From contig JAQGEQ010000213.1 in NCBI GenBank assembly GCA_034620365.1, positions 124,001 to 188,000 on the forward strand: 64,000 bases of DNA. The letters are read 5' to 3'. This stretch comes from Pegea sp. RAD2-039. Its lineage: Eukaryota > Chordata > Thaliacea > Salpida > Salpidae. The position numbers and the translations under genes were made by a program. Below are positions 1-14,210 of the stretch, one piece after another (the stretch's first letter is position 1; the number at the start of each line of letters is the position of its first letter). The notes below the pieces were generated by a model. That model was not told the DNA's origin. It did not search any database and saw only the letters and a list, made by a program, of their open reading frames with translations.

Positions 1-3000
1 AAACAATCGATTATTTTCATCAATTTTATTTTGTAGCTTTTCAATTTCATTATTTCTATTTTCACAAACTTCATTCTTCTTTTCTAAATCTTGATCTCTT
101 TGGATCAAATCCTTATTTAGCTCACTGATTTCATTTTGTTTAATTTGCAAAGTTCCATTTAGAGCTTGAACAGTTAATTTAAACTCTTTGTCGAGATCTT
201 CAATATCTTCTTCTAATTGACAAATCTTTTCATTTTTACTTTCAACTAAACCTTCGTATTTACTTCCAACTTGACTAAGACGATTTTTCAATTCAGAAAT
301 CATCTTTATCTGTTCGTCTGAACTTTTTACAAAGTCACATTCTACTCTTTCAGCTTCAGCAACTATATTCTTCAATTTTTCTTTGTATATTTCAACAAAT
401 CGATAAATTTGTGACAAAATAAACATCAAATCCTCCGACTTTGAACAACTTTCATCATAACCATACAATTGCAAGATCTTATGACATTCTTCTTCAATCA
501 CTTTCTTATCTTTCAGTGAGTTTTGATAAACTTCAAAAAGATCATTGGCTTCAGATAAGATTTTTGTAATCAAATCATTGATATCTTCATCAGAAGATTG
601 GATGTTAAGATGATGAAGAACTTTTGATCTTATCTGTGTCATTTCTTTTTCATAAAAATCACACTTTTCACTGAGAAACTTATTTTTGTTGAAAAGTTCT
701 TGATAGTCACTTTGATGTTGTTGAAGTAACTTTTCTGATGCAGAATTCAAAAGAATCATTTTAGAATCCAAATCACTCAACAACAAGTTCGCATCGCTGC
801 TCATTGATTGAACTTTTGAATCAAGTTCAGAAATTTTCCAACAAAATTCTTCTTTCATTTTACTAATTTCCAAACTTTTTTCTTTGATCTCTGATCTGGA
901 CTTCACTTCAACTTGCTCGAGTAAATATTTTTGTTCGTTTAGTTCCATTATCAGCTGGTCTTCATTTAATTTAATTTTTTGAATAACTTCCATAAGAGTT
1001 TGATTTTGATTTTTTAGCTTTTCGATCTTATCTTTCAAGTTTTTTACTTTCTCCTCATAACCCATCTTCTGATCACAAAGTCGTTGATCAAGTTGAGTGA
1101 TGTACTGTTTATGAAGAGTCTCAATCGAATCATCTTTAACTTTCAATGAATGATTGAAATTACTTTTTACAAATTGTATTTTTTCTTCACAATTTTCTTT
1201 TAATTTTCCTTTTTCTTTTTCAACCGCTTCCATTTCTTTTCTATTTTTTTCAATCAATTTCGTCATTTTTTCTTCGAAATCTTTTAATATTTTATCTTTT
1301 AAACCAATTTCATTTTCAAATTCTCTTTTCAAGTCTTCAATATCAGTTAAATGTTGTCTACGTTCATCATCTAACACATTTTCGAATTCATCAAGTTCAA
1401 ATTGGATATTTTTCAAGTTTGTCATCGCATCTTCTTTACTTTGAACGATTTCAACTTCTTTCTTATCAATTAAGCTTTCTAGTTGTTGAATACATTCTCC
1501 TAGTTCGTTTATCTGATCATTTTTAATATCAAAATTAGCTTTCAACTCAGAATATTGTTGTTGCAGTGATTCAACTAGGCCATCTTTTTCAGTGACCACT
1601 TTTTCCATTTGCCCTAAACTATCTTCTAACTTGATCTTGATCTGTTGCAGACTTTCTACTTCAACAGCTTTACTTTCTGCAACAGTTTTATTGTGAAGTA
1701 ATTGATTTGAAGCTTCAACAACTTCTTGTTTCATTCGTTCACACATTTCTGTGAGTATTTGAACTTTTTTATCCGTATCTTCTAATTGTTTACTTTTTGT
1801 AGCTACTTCATCATACAAATCAGCAGCCTCTTGCTTCAATTTGATGCTTTCATCTTCATTCTTTTCTTGCAATTTTTCATTTTCAATTTTGTATTGATGA
1901 AGTTCACATGAAATATCTTCATTCACTTTTTCTAACTTCTTAACTTCAATTGTCAATCTTTTAACTTCTTCAACTTGTTCAAGCTTACTACTTTGTTCTT
2001 GTGAAACATTTTGCTTTACTTCAAGCAACATACTTCTAACACATTTTATATCTTCAGTTAAATGACTAATAGTTGTTGTTTTATCAGCTATTTCAGTTTG
2101 CATTTCATAAATCTGTGCTTGAAGACTACTTTTATCCTCGTCAAGATCTTCTGTCATCTTCTTAGACATTTGTAGCTGAGGTTGAAGATTGGAAATTTGA
2201 AGAACTAAACTTTCAATCTCATTTTGTAGATTAGAAGTTTTTTCGATTTCTTTTTCAAGTTCAAGTTTGGTTTGTTTAAATAAATTGTCGATTTCTTTTT
2301 GTGTTTTTTTCGATACAAAGAGCTCTTCTTCTAGAGATTTAATTAAATCGGATTTTTCAGCTGGATTTGCATCAACTTTTTCTTCACTTTGTTCCCCACT
2401 TTCTGTCAGAACTTCAATTCTCTTCCAGTACCCAGATTGCTTATTCTTCAACTCATTAATTTCTTGATTTAACTGATAAATCGTTTCATTTTTGAAACTC
2501 ACTTCAGATGAGATCTCAACCAAATTTTTCTTCTTTTCACAAACAGAAGCTTCAAAGTCGAGCTTATACAGTTGTGACGTCACAAGCGAGTGACGTATTT
2601 TCGTCGAATTTAATCGCAGAGTTTGAAGGACACTACAATAATCTGATGAAGATTCAATGTGAGTTTTAATCAACTTTTCTAATTCTTCTTTTCTAATCAA
2701 CAAATATTTACAATCAACAGATTGTTGTTGAAATTCAGCTACTTCAGCGGCTAATTCTTCATTTATTTCATTAATTATTGTTTCTAAATGTTCATCTTTA
2801 GTTGAGACTTGTTGATCACGTGACAAGCTAAACACTTGCGACTTTAACTGATCAACTTCTAATTGTAGTTTTGTGACAAATGATCTGCTACAATCTAATT
2901 CCTCAGCTAATCTCTTTAATTCAATTCCAGTTTCATCTTCTTTCAACTGAAGCAACTTTTTCATTCTTTCTGATTCACTTTGATGTTCTAAAATACATTT

Positions 3001-6000
3001 TTCTGCATCTACAAGTTTCTTCTCGATTTCGATTAAAGCTTGTGATAGCGACAAGACTTCAGTCGACAACGTTTCAACCCTCTCACGAAGCACAGCGTTA
3101 TCTTGGACATATCGATTCGCTAATTCTCCTAAATTCAAATATTTGCCTTCGTAGTCATTGAGAAACTTGTCAATCTCCAGTTTTTCCGACTCCAACATCT
3201 TGGAACGTTTCTGCCACGTTTCAACTGTCACGTGTAAAGATTTATTTTTCTGATCTAAAACCGAGTTTTTGTGATTCATCTCAATTTGCATCAACTGATT
3301 TGAATCTTGAAACTCCTTCAACATCACATTCTTCTCTTCAATCAACTTATTCAACATTTCTTTTTCTTTCGTCAAATTATTCAATTGCTGAGAAGCTGCT
3401 TCCATTTCCTTCACCATATTACAATGCTTGTTTTTCAATTGTTTCAACTCATCATTTGAACAAACTGATGAAGTACTTACATCTTTACAATCCTCTAACT
3501 CATCTACACGCTCATGTAGATTTGTGTGATCTGTAACAAGCGCTTCTAATTCGACTCTAAGTGATCCTGCAAGCTCATCAGCATCTTCAGCGGCGGTACG
3601 ATAGCTATCTAACTGCTCATATAAGTCCGAACATCCAAACCTCATCTCATCCAATTCATTTTCAGCCTGACTTAATTCTGTTCGTAAATATTTAATCACG
3701 CAGTCAGAATTATTCCTCGCATTTGTCAGCTCATTCATACTGTTCACTAAATCTTTCATCTTAATAGAATTTGTTTCAGTAAATTTCAAATATCTGTCGC
3801 GATCTGCTTCGACTTGTTTCAGTTTTCCTTTCAAATCTGTAAAAGATAGTTCTAAACAATAACCAACTTTCTTAAGTTTTTCACTTAAAAATTTCTTCAA
3901 ATCTTCGAATAAATTATTTAAAGATTTTTTCAAATTTCCTTTTTCATTTTGAACGTTTTTCAAATACTTCTTCATCTTGTTTATGTCTTCATTGATATAA
4001 TCTTGTGGATATTTAGAAGATGATAAAACATTTGGTTGTTCAATTTCTGTTCTTTTTTCTTCAACTAACGATTGGTTTACATTTTCATCAAACCGTGATT
4101 CAACTAAAGATATTTCTAGGTTTTGAAGATCAAAAATTGATTGAATAATCGCCTCATCACTTCGAGAAAGAATTTCGTCGTTAATATTCGAATGAAGATT
4201 CGTAATTTGATATAGAAGTGAGTCAATTGTTGATTGAATAATACAAGAAATCATTCCATCATTCATCAATATCTTAGACAAATCTTCATCATAAACTGCC
4301 GAGGAAGGTTTCAAATGAGATGACCTTTGTGGAGGAACATCAGCGTCTAACTTCGATTTAACAAAACTTTCAAAGCGACAACAATTATCAACATTAGAAA
4401 CAAAATCTTCTTCACAGACATCTTCATTCACTAAATTAAGTCGAGGGATTTCATTCACGATTGTCTCTGAAGAAGCTTCTAAACATAATTGTTCATATGA
4501 TAGAGGTTCACCAGATGACATCAGATTAGAATTATTAATCTTTTCAATTTCATCTTCTGCTTCTTTAAGATTTTCATCTTTATCCTTAAGAGCAGCATCT
4601 AAAGACTCTTTCATCTTTTCAATTTCATCTTCTAATTCTTTAAGACTTTCATCTTTATCTTTAAGAGCAGCATCAAAAGACTCTTTCATCTTTTCAATTT
4701 CATCTTCTAATTCTTTAAGACTTTCATCTTTATCTTTAAGAGCAGCATCAAAAGACTCTTTCATATTTTCAATTTCATCTTCTGCTTCTTTAAGATTTTC
4801 ATCTTTATCTTTAAGAGCAGCATCAAAAGACTCTTTCATATTTTCAATTTCATCTTCTAATTCTTTAAGACTTTCATCTTTATCTTTAAGAGCAGCATCA
4901 AAAGACTCTTTCAACTTTTCAATTTCATCTTCTAATTCTTTAAGACTTTCATCTTTATCTTTAAGAGCAGCATCAAAAGACTTTTTCATCTTTTCAATTT
5001 CATCTTCTGCTTCTTTAAGATTTTCATCTTTATCTTTAAGAGCAGCATCTAAAGACTCTTTCATCTTTTCAATTTCATCTTCTAATTCTTTAAGACTTTC
5101 ATCTTTATCTTTAAGAGCAGCATCAAAAGACTCTTTCATCTTTTCAATTTCATCTTCTGCTTCTTTAAGATTTTCATCTTTATCTTTAAGAGCAGCATCT
5201 AAAGACTCTTTCATCTTTTCAATTTCATCTTCTAATTCTTTAAGATTTTCATCTTTATCTTTAAGAGCAGCATCAAAAGATTCTTTCATCTTTTCAACTT
5301 CATCTTCTGCTTCTTTAAGATTTTCATCTTTATCTTTAAGAGCAGCATCAAAAGACTCTTTCATCTTTTCAATTTCATCTTCTGCTTCTTTAAGATTTTC
5401 ATCTTTATCTTTAAGAGCAGCATCAAAAGATTCTTTCATCTTTTCAATTTCATCTTCTGCTTCTTTAAGATTTTCATCTTTATCTTTAAGAGCAGCATCA
5501 AAAGACTCTTTCATCTTTTCAATTTCATCTTCTAATTCTTTAAGACTTTCATCTTTATCTTTAAGAGCAGCATCAAAAGACTTTTTCATCTTTTCAATTT
5601 CATCTTCTAATTCTTTAAGACTTTCATCTTTATCTTTAAGAGCAGCATCAAAAGATTCTTTCATCTTTCCAATTTCATCTTCTGCTTCTTTAAGATTTTC
5701 ATCTTTATCTTTAAGAGCAGCATCTAAAGACTCTTTCATCTTTTCAATTTCATCTTCTAATTCTTTAAGACTTTCATCTTTATCTTTAAGAGCAGCATCA
5801 AAAGACTTTTTCATCTTTTCAATTTCATCTTCTGCTTCTTTAAGATTTTCATCTTTATCTTTAAGAGCAGCATCAAAAGACTCTTTCATATTTTCAATTT
5901 CATCTTCTAATTCTTTAAGACTTTCATCTTTATCTTTAAGAGCAGCATCAAAAGATTCTTTCATCTTTTCAATTTCATCTTCTGCTTCTTTAAGATTTTC

Positions 6001-9000
6001 ATCTTTATCTTTAAGAGCAGCATCAAAAGACTCTTTCATCTTTTCAATTTCATCTTCTAATTCTTTAAGATTTTCATCTTTATCTTTAAGAGCAGCACCA
6101 AAAGACTCTTTCATATTTTCAATTTCATCTTCTAATTCTTTAAGACTTTCATCTTTATCTTTAAGAGCAGCATCAAAAGACTCTTTCATCTTTTCAATTT
6201 CATCTTCTAATTCTTTAAGATTTTCATCTTTATCTTTAAGAGCAGCACCAAAAGACTCTTTCATATTTTCAATTTCATCTTCTAATTCTTTAAGATTTTC
6301 ATCTTTATCTTTAAGAGCAGCACCAAAAGACTCTTTCATATTTTCAATTTCATCTTCTAATTCTTTAAGATTTTCATCTTTATCTTTAAGAGCAGCATCA
6401 AAAGACTCTTTCATCTTTTCAATTTCATCTTCTGCTTCTTTAAGATTTTCATCTTTATCTTTAAGAGCAGCATCTAAAGACTCTTTCATCTTTTCAATTT
6501 CATCTTCTAATTCTTTAAGACTTTCATCTTTATCTTTAAGAACAGCATCAAAAGATTCTTTCATCTTTTCAATTTCATCTTCTGCTTCTTTAAGATTTTC
6601 ATCTTTATCTTTAAGAGCAGCATCAAAAGACTCTTTCATCTTTTCAATTTCATCTTCTGCTTCTTTAAGATTTTCATCTTTATCTTTAAGAGCAGCATCA
6701 AAAGATTCTTTCATCTTTTCAATTTCATCTTCTGCTTCTTTTAGACTTTCATCTTTATCTTTAAGAGCAGCACCAAAAGACTCTTTCATCTTTTCAATTT
6801 CATCTTCTAATTCTTTAAGATTTTCATCTTTATCTTTAAGAGCAGCATCAAAAGACTCTTTCATCTTTTCAATTTCATCTTCTAATTCTTTAAGATTTTC
6901 ATCTTTATCTTTAAGAGCAGCATCAAAAGATTCTTTCATCTTTTCAATTTCATCTTCTGCTTCTTTTAGACTTTCATCTTTATCTTTAAGAGCAGCATCA
7001 AAAGATTCTTTCATCTTTTCAATTTCATCTTCTGCTTCTTTAAGATTTTCATCTTTATCTTTAAGAGCAGCATCTAAAGACTCTTTCATCTTTTCAATTT
7101 CATCTTCTAATTCTTTAAGATTTTCATCTTTATCTTTAAGAGCAGCACCAAAAGACTCTTTCATATTTTCAATTTCATCTTCTAATTCTTTAAGATTTTC
7201 ATCTTTATCTTTAAGAGCAGCATCAAAAGACTCTTTCATCTTTTCAATTTCATCTTCTGCTTCTTTAAGATTTTCATCTTTATCTTTAAGAGCAGCATCA
7301 AAAGACTCTTTCATCTTTTCAATTTCATCTTCTAATTCTTTAAGACTTTCATCTTTATCTTTAAGAGCAGCATCAAAAGACTCTTTCATATTTTCAATTT
7401 CATCTTCTGCTTCTTTAAGATTTTCATCTTTATCTTTAAGAGCAGCATCAAAAGACTCTTTCATATTTTCAATTTCATCTTCTAATTCTTTAAGACTTTC
7501 ATCTTTATCTTTAAGAGCAGCATCTAAAGACTCTTTCATATTTTCAATTTCATCTTCTAATTCTTTAAGACTTTCATCTTTATCTTTAAGAGCAGCATCA
7601 AAAGACTCTTTCATATTTTCAATTTCATCTTCTAATTCTTTAAGACTTTCATCTTTATCTTTAAGAGCAGCATCAAAAGACTCTTTCATCTTTTCAATTT
7701 CATCTTCTAATTCTTTAAGATTTTCATCTTTATCTTTAAGAACAGCATCAAAAGACTCTTTCAACTTTTCAATTTCATCTTCTAATTCTTTAAGACTTTC
7801 ATCTTTATCTTTAAGAGCAGCATCAAAAGACTTTTTCATCTTTTCAATTTCATCTTCTGCTTCTTTAAGATTTTCATCTTTATCTTTAAGAGCAGCATCT
7901 AAAGACTCTTTCATCTTTTCAATTTTATCTTCTAATTCTTTAAGACTTTCATCTTTATCTTTAAGAGCAGCATCAAAAGACTCTTTCATCTTTTCAATTT
8001 CATCTTCTGCTTCTTTAAGATTTTCATCTTTATCTTTAAGAGCAGCATCTAAAGACTCTTTCATCTTTTCAATTTCATCTTCTAATTCTTTAAGATTTTC
8101 ATCTTTATCTTTAAGAGCAGCATCAAAAGACTCTTTCATCTTTTCAATTTCATCTTCTAATTCTTTAAGACTTTCATCTTTATCTTTAAGAGCAGCATCA
8201 AAAGACTCTTTCATATTTTCAATTTCATCTTCTGCTTCTTTAAGATTTTCATCTTTATCTTTAAGAGCAGCATCAAAAGACTCTTTCATATTTTCAATTT
8301 CATCTTCTAATTCTTTAAGACTTTCATCTTTATCTTTAAGAGCAGCATCAAAAGACTCTTTCAACTTTTCAATTTCATCTTCTAATTCTTTAAGACTTTC
8401 ATCTTTATCTTTAAGAGCAGCATCAAAAGACTTTTTCATCTTTTCAATTTCATCTTCTGCTTCTTTAAGATTTTCATCTTTATCTTTAAGAGCAGCATCT
8501 AAAGACTCTTTCATCTTTTCAATTTCATCTTCTAATTCTTTAAGACTTTCATCTTTATCTTTAAGAGCAGCATCAAAAGACTCTTTCATCTTTTCAATTT
8601 CATCTTCTGCTTCTTTAAGATTTTCATCTTTATCTTTAAGAGCAGCATCTAAAGACTCTTTCATCTTTTCAATTTCATCTTCTAATTCTTTAAGATTTTC
8701 ATCTTTATCTTTAAGAGCAGCATCAAAAGACTCTTTCATCTTTTCAATTTCATCTTCTGCTTCTTTAAGACTTTCATCTTTATCTTTAAGAGCAGCATCT
8801 AAAGACTCTTTCAACTTTTCAATTTCATCTTCTGCTTCTTTAAGATTTTCATCTTTATCTTTAAGAGCAGCATCTAAAGACTCTTTCATCTTTTCAATTT
8901 CATCTTCTAATTCTTTAAGACTTTCATCTTTATCTTTAAGAGCAGCATCTAAAGACTCTTTCAACTTTTCAATTTCATCTTCTGCTTCCTTAAGTTTGTG

Positions 9001-12000
9001 ATCTTTTTCATCTAGGACTTTTTCAAAGAGATCTTTTTGAGCTTGAAATTGTACTTCATATCTTTTTATCTCTTCATCGTGTTCAGTCATTTTTGCTTTA
9101 TAGAAACGTATCGACTCATTATTATTGCAAATAATATCTTGGATTTCTTTTTCAAGCTTCTCAATTTCTTTTTTTGATCTCTTTTTTTGATTTTCAATTT
9201 TAATTTGGTGTTGTTCGATAATGTTGTCTTTTTCTTTGATGATTTCATCACGGTCTTTCTTCAATTGATCTACCAAAACCTCACTTTGCATAATGACGCC
9301 ATTTCCCTGCATAAGAGCATTTTCATAATCAACTTCAACTTCATCTTTTTTAACTTCTATTTCAATTATTGCTTCATTTTTTTCAAAAGAGTCCATTTCT
9401 CGATTGGCAAGCAATTCTCCCATTAAATTTTCTAATTGTTTGATTTTTATTTCTTTTTCTTTTATTATATCAGCATGATTACTTTCCATATTATCAATTT
9501 GTAGTGACAAATCACAAATGAGAAAATCTTTTTCCACAATTATATCTTTAATTTGTTTTTTATAACTTTCATTTTCTGTTTCATATTTTTGTAAAATTTC
9601 TTCTTTTTCCAACAAGCTTTCTTCAAGTTTATTCTTTAAATCATTTATAGAATTTTGTTTCGAAATCATTCCAGTTTCTTCATTTGAAATATGATTAATT
9701 GTTTCACAAAACTGTTTATAAAACTCTTCTAAGATTTCAATCACATTTTTACTGCTTCGACATTTCTGTAATAAACTCTTTTTATAACTGCTTCGTAATG
9801 CTTCAATTAATTTTCGCAATTTTAGTTTACTATTTTCAATTTGTGGATATTTTAAAGCAAATTTCCTTTCGTTGTTAACAAATTCAGAGCTATCAAAATA
9901 AATTTCTGAACCAGATGAAAACTCACTGGTCAGATTACCAAAACTTAAACTTTCTGCAGCCACTGACTTTGTATCAATTTGAAGATTTTCTTTAATTTCT
10001 TGATGAAAATCGGAAGTTGTTTTTCCTGATGTATTTTGTAAGTTGATAGATTCAATTTGATTATCAACATCTTGGTTTAAATCTTTATTAAGAAACACAA
10101 TTGATTGAAAATTATTATCAGGATCCAACCGCTCAATAATGGCATCATTATCAGATATAAGAAGTGAAAGAGAAGTTTTTAGTTTAGCAAACATTTCATT
10201 GCAGTCATTTGAAACTTCAATATCTTTATTTTCATTCAAATATTTTTTGATGTCGAAAAGTTGTTTTTGTAAATGATCATTGGCCACAAAAATATCCTTC
10301 AAATCATCGACAAGAGCCTGGAAGTCCGAACACACCTCATCTTTATTTATTATCTGATCATTAGCTGGTTTTTGTATTTCAATTTGTTTGATAATCGATT
10401 GAAGTTGACTTTTTTCTGAACAAACTTTTTCTAATAAACTTTTAGCGTTTACTAATTCATCTGATAACAATTTAATCTCAAATTCATTTTCAGAAGATAT
10501 CTTCTCGACTACCTCTAGCGGATTCATTTTACTTAAATCAATCGAATCATAAAATTTACTTCTTCTAGAAGCAAATTCCTCAACAAAAACTTGAAAATTC
10601 TTTAGCTCATTTGATATCTTTAACAATTCGTCGTCTTTGGATTGAAGTTGATCTTTTAATTGATTTTGAATCTCATTACTTTCATCAATTATTACTTCTT
10701 TTTCTCTAATAGCCAACTCCAATTGCTTCTTCATATTTTCAATGGATTCATCTCCATTCAATTTCTGTTTATTAACTTCTCCGTCATCAGAAGGATTTGA
10801 ATCATTTTTGAAGCTTTCAATCTCATCAAGAAGATCTTTGATCACGATGTCTTTTTGATTTATATTTTTTTCTAACATCACAATTTTTTCTTTTAACAAA
10901 TCTGACTCACTGTCAACCGTTCTTTCTTTTTTATGTTTTAAAATTGAAGTAATATCTTGAAGTAGAATCTCCAATTCCTCCTTAAATCCACTATTTGTGG
11001 TAATTTTTCTACAAAGAATTTTTTCAGGCAAATCTTCTTTGGAATCTTCATCAACTAGAAGTGAAGAAATCTTTAAAAACTCTCCGCTCATAGAATGAAT
11101 ATCACTGATTTGCTCTTTCATTTTAGAGATTTCTTCATCTTTTAATTTAATCTGATCCTTCAAAGATTGTTGTTCAGCTAAATTGAGGTCTCTTTCAGTT
11201 TGAAGTAGGCTTTGAAGATCAACAAAACTTTCAATTTCTTTTTCGAATGCTTCGATTGATAATTTCAATCTGCCGTTCTCGATGTGAACTTCATCAACAG
11301 AAGAGTTAAAAAGTCTTTTATCTTCTTCTAATGTCTTACATAGAATCTTCAAACGTTTAATTTCACTTTTTAATAGAACATTTTCTTCTGCACTAAATGG
11401 CTCACAGCTTTCCAAGTTTCCAAAAATTGAATTTTGATTTTGAAGATCTTTAAGTTGATTTTTCAAATGTGGAATTCCAACTTCAAATATTTTACAAATA
11501 TTTTTTAACTTACCAAAAATATCATCTTTTCCAAAATGACCAGAAATATTTCTAACAACAAAAGTTAATTTGTAAAATTTCTAATCACATTTCTATATTA
11601 AGTTCTTACTTAGAATCAAGTAAAACACATAAAGAACTAAATCTGTTAATTAAATCAGTCTCTAAATTTGATGATTCTAAATCTTGAGCATTTTGTTCAC
11701 ATTGAAGTTGATGAATCTGAAATTTGTATTTTTATTAAAAATTTAAACTTTTCTTTTCAATTTACTTTTTTCATCTCTTCAGTTTTCTCTTCAACTTTAT
11801 TTTGAATATTTAAGATTTGCTGCTGAGCATCAGAAAGTTTCGAATTCAAAATCGAGTTGGTACGTTCTGTAAAATAATAAATGTTTTAGATTAAATATTG
11901 AAAGTGAACTTGTAACTGATATTTCATGTAAACCACTTACCACATTCAGTTAAATTCAATTTCAACTCCTTTAAATTTCTATTTCTATCTTCAACAACCG

Positions 12001-14210
12001 ATTCGAGATTTTCTAAATCAGCTTGAAGGGATTTTGTGAGATTTTGTTGATTAGTAAAAAGTTCTTCAGTTTGAAACAACTTTAAGTCAGTTCCACGAAG
12101 TTGTTCCAACACCTCATCCTTATCACGAATTAGCACCTGCAAATTGTCACGTGATATCCACTATTTGATGATGATGTAACTAACCTGGTTTTCAACTTTC
12201 AGTTCTTCTTCTCTTCTATTTGACTTCTCGATAATCTGCTTTAATTGACCCAAACGCTGCTCAAATTGATGAGATTCTTTTTCCTTCTTTTGATGAAGTT
12301 TAAATAATGAATCAAGTTCACATTGTAAAAGTACAATACACTTTTGAAGATCATCAACTTTGTTAGTAGTTCTGAATTAAACTTTGAGAATTAATAGAAA
12401 GTATCACCAACTCGTGGCACATACGGAATTTGAACTTGGCTTTTGAAACTTGAAGTTGTTTCTTCTTGATCTTTCAAGCTTGCTACAAACGCCAAATTCT
12501 GAAAAGTTTTAATTATATATTAATAATAAATTCAGTTGTTTCAACTTCATTACGATAACTCTGTCTTATAAACAATATTCATAAAATTTAAATAAACTAT
12601 TCTTCACTTTTTCTTTCTCATCATTTAATTGTTTTTGTAAATTGTTAATTTGTTCTTCTTTTTCAGATAATCTTTTTTTAAGATCTGAAATTTCAGCTTC
12701 TAAAATTCCTCCGACTGAAAAACCTTTTCAGTAATTTCAGATAAAAAAATAAATGATAAACTCTACCGCTCAAAGATGAGACATTTGTTAGATCAGATGA
12801 AGAAGATGTAATCTCATCTTTGTAATTTGCACAATTTTTTGATTCTGAAAACTAAAAATAAAATTTTATAATTTGTCGTGAATTTTTGTAAATAATACTT
12901 AGAAAATAAAATCAAAAATTTTAAGCAGTTTTTTCATTATTAAATATGTAAATTGGAATCACTTCAACTAAATCATCATTTCAAAGAGTTAAACGTTACT
13001 ATACTAAATATTTTGATTTGGTGAAAAATTATCTCAGCTAGCAGGAAAACTGAGCAGGAAGCTTCTTCTGACACAAATTGTCTCAAAGCAAAGCATCAAA
13101 TTACATTTTAAACTTCTAATTTAAACACTTAATTAAGATAATAAATTTTAACATGAAAAAACATTTGGTTTTAAAAACATTTTAAAAAGTTGAAATAGGT
13201 ATTTTTAATTCATTAAAAGAAAGTTATCTAAAAATTATGAAGTTGATAATCAAGAAATGTTGACATTATAAGTATCAAGTGCACAATACAGTCAGTTTAA
13301 ATATAAAGCTGCGTGCTGCTTTAAAAAATTTCAAGTTTCTCAATTTGTTTATAAAACAAGTTTTCTATAAGTCAAAGTTTGAATTTTTTTCTTTAAGTTT
13401 AACTTGTTTAACTAATGCCAGCCTTAAACCCCGATAGATAAACTCAGCTTTAATATTCTGTTAATTATAGGCACAAAAGTGATTGCTACTATAGCTTTAT
13501 TTTAAGGCAGGAAGTCTTTTAAAAATTTTTATATTACAAAATCAAAACGATGTTTTAGGAAAATAAGAATAGAAATAAGAATTAACTGACTTTTGTAACT
13601 TCTTCAAGTTTTAGTCGACTTTTCTCTACTTGTTGCTCCAAAGTATTTATATTTGCTTCATTCATTTTAGCTTCGTTCTTCATTTTCTCAATCTAAAAAT
13701 TCAGCTAAATGAATAGAATCTAACTATAAAACTTCCTGAATAGAAAATCCTTTCACATTTAAAAAATTAAATTGAAATTTATTAACTGAATAATAATAGA
13801 AAAGATTTTCAAAAATCAGAAAACCTGTAGAAGAAATTGCTGTTGCTTTTCTAATAAGTTTTCATGAATCCTTTTTAAAGAAGCATTTTCAGTTTTTTCA
13901 TCTGCAAGTGATTGTTGCTAAACAAAAAACACAGATTTAATTTCACAGCTTGAAGAAAATAAAATTCAAAACAGATAAAAGTAAAAATCAATTTATTTTA
14001 AAAAAGGTTTCAGAAGAATGATTCAGAAAAATAAGCTGTTAGATTGCAACATACTTGTTTATCAAAAGAAGCTTTCAAAGCTTCATAATTAAACTGCTTT
14101 TGTTTTGCATCACTCTCGAGTCGGAGTAATTTTTCTTCTAAATTGAAAATATTATTTAATGCGATTTGAGGCAAGCCATGCTTCCATTCTTCTCTCGCCC
14201 AACTCATCAT
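1..14210 (-). CDS. CENPF: CENP-F-like giant coiled-coil protein (C-terminus off window)
   Basis: A large mitotic/kinetochore coiled-coil protein; in vertebrates CENP-F binds kinetochores, the nuclear envelope and microtubules. Eleven exons fit GT-AG rules with consistent phase: 14055-14210, 13825-13917, 13591-13692, 12767-12851, 12608-12714, 12425-12498, 12185-12371, 11941-12136, 11766-11866, 11610-11716 and one open exon 11551-1. About 4,253 residues lie in the window, already longer than vertebrate CENP-F (about 3,000). The family call rests on the N-terminus: MSWAREEWKHGLP, then KQKQF and EKTENASLKR, lie in the same order as in vertebrate CENP-F. The rest is glutamate/lysine-rich heptad sequence. 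Residues about 1256-2740 are a 25-residue tandem array. The start MM is chosen because vertebrate CENP-F begins MSW. The C-terminal Rb-binding, microtubule-binding and farnesylation features would lie outside the window and cannot be checked. Another giant coiled-coil family is possible for the middle part, but not for exons 1-3. Confidence 0.85.
4541..8993 (-). repeat. 75-bp in-frame tandem repeat, about 59 copies, inside CENPF-like exon
   Basis: The anchor ttaagagcagc recurs every 75 bp from 4586 to 8936 (58 steps, no indel), giving 59 copies. Each unit encodes 25 residues beginning LKDKDE, with variants ESLKELEDE or ENLKEAEDE, then IEKMKES(F/L)DAA. Hydrophobic positions 1, 8, 11, 15, 18 and 22 give two heptads plus one hendecad (7+7+11), so the array should form one long continuous coiled coil of about 1,475 residues. 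Variable sites are few: S/N at 7, L/A at 11, K/N at 17, M/L at 18, F/L at 22 and D/G at 23. A diverged edge unit lies near 8993-9040, and partial matches fade out below 4541. Confidence 0.98.

Noticed and set aside
4541..8993. CRISPR-like or satellite array
   Set aside because: Units are contiguous with no spacers, keep one open reading frame through 59 copies, and sit inside a conserved gene; this is a protein repeat.
11505..11545. Intron donor GTAAGT at about 11513 in the CENPF-like gene
   Set aside because: The frame reads through this site without a stop into coiled-coil sequence, and splicing here would need an intron of about 33 nt; reading through is simpler.
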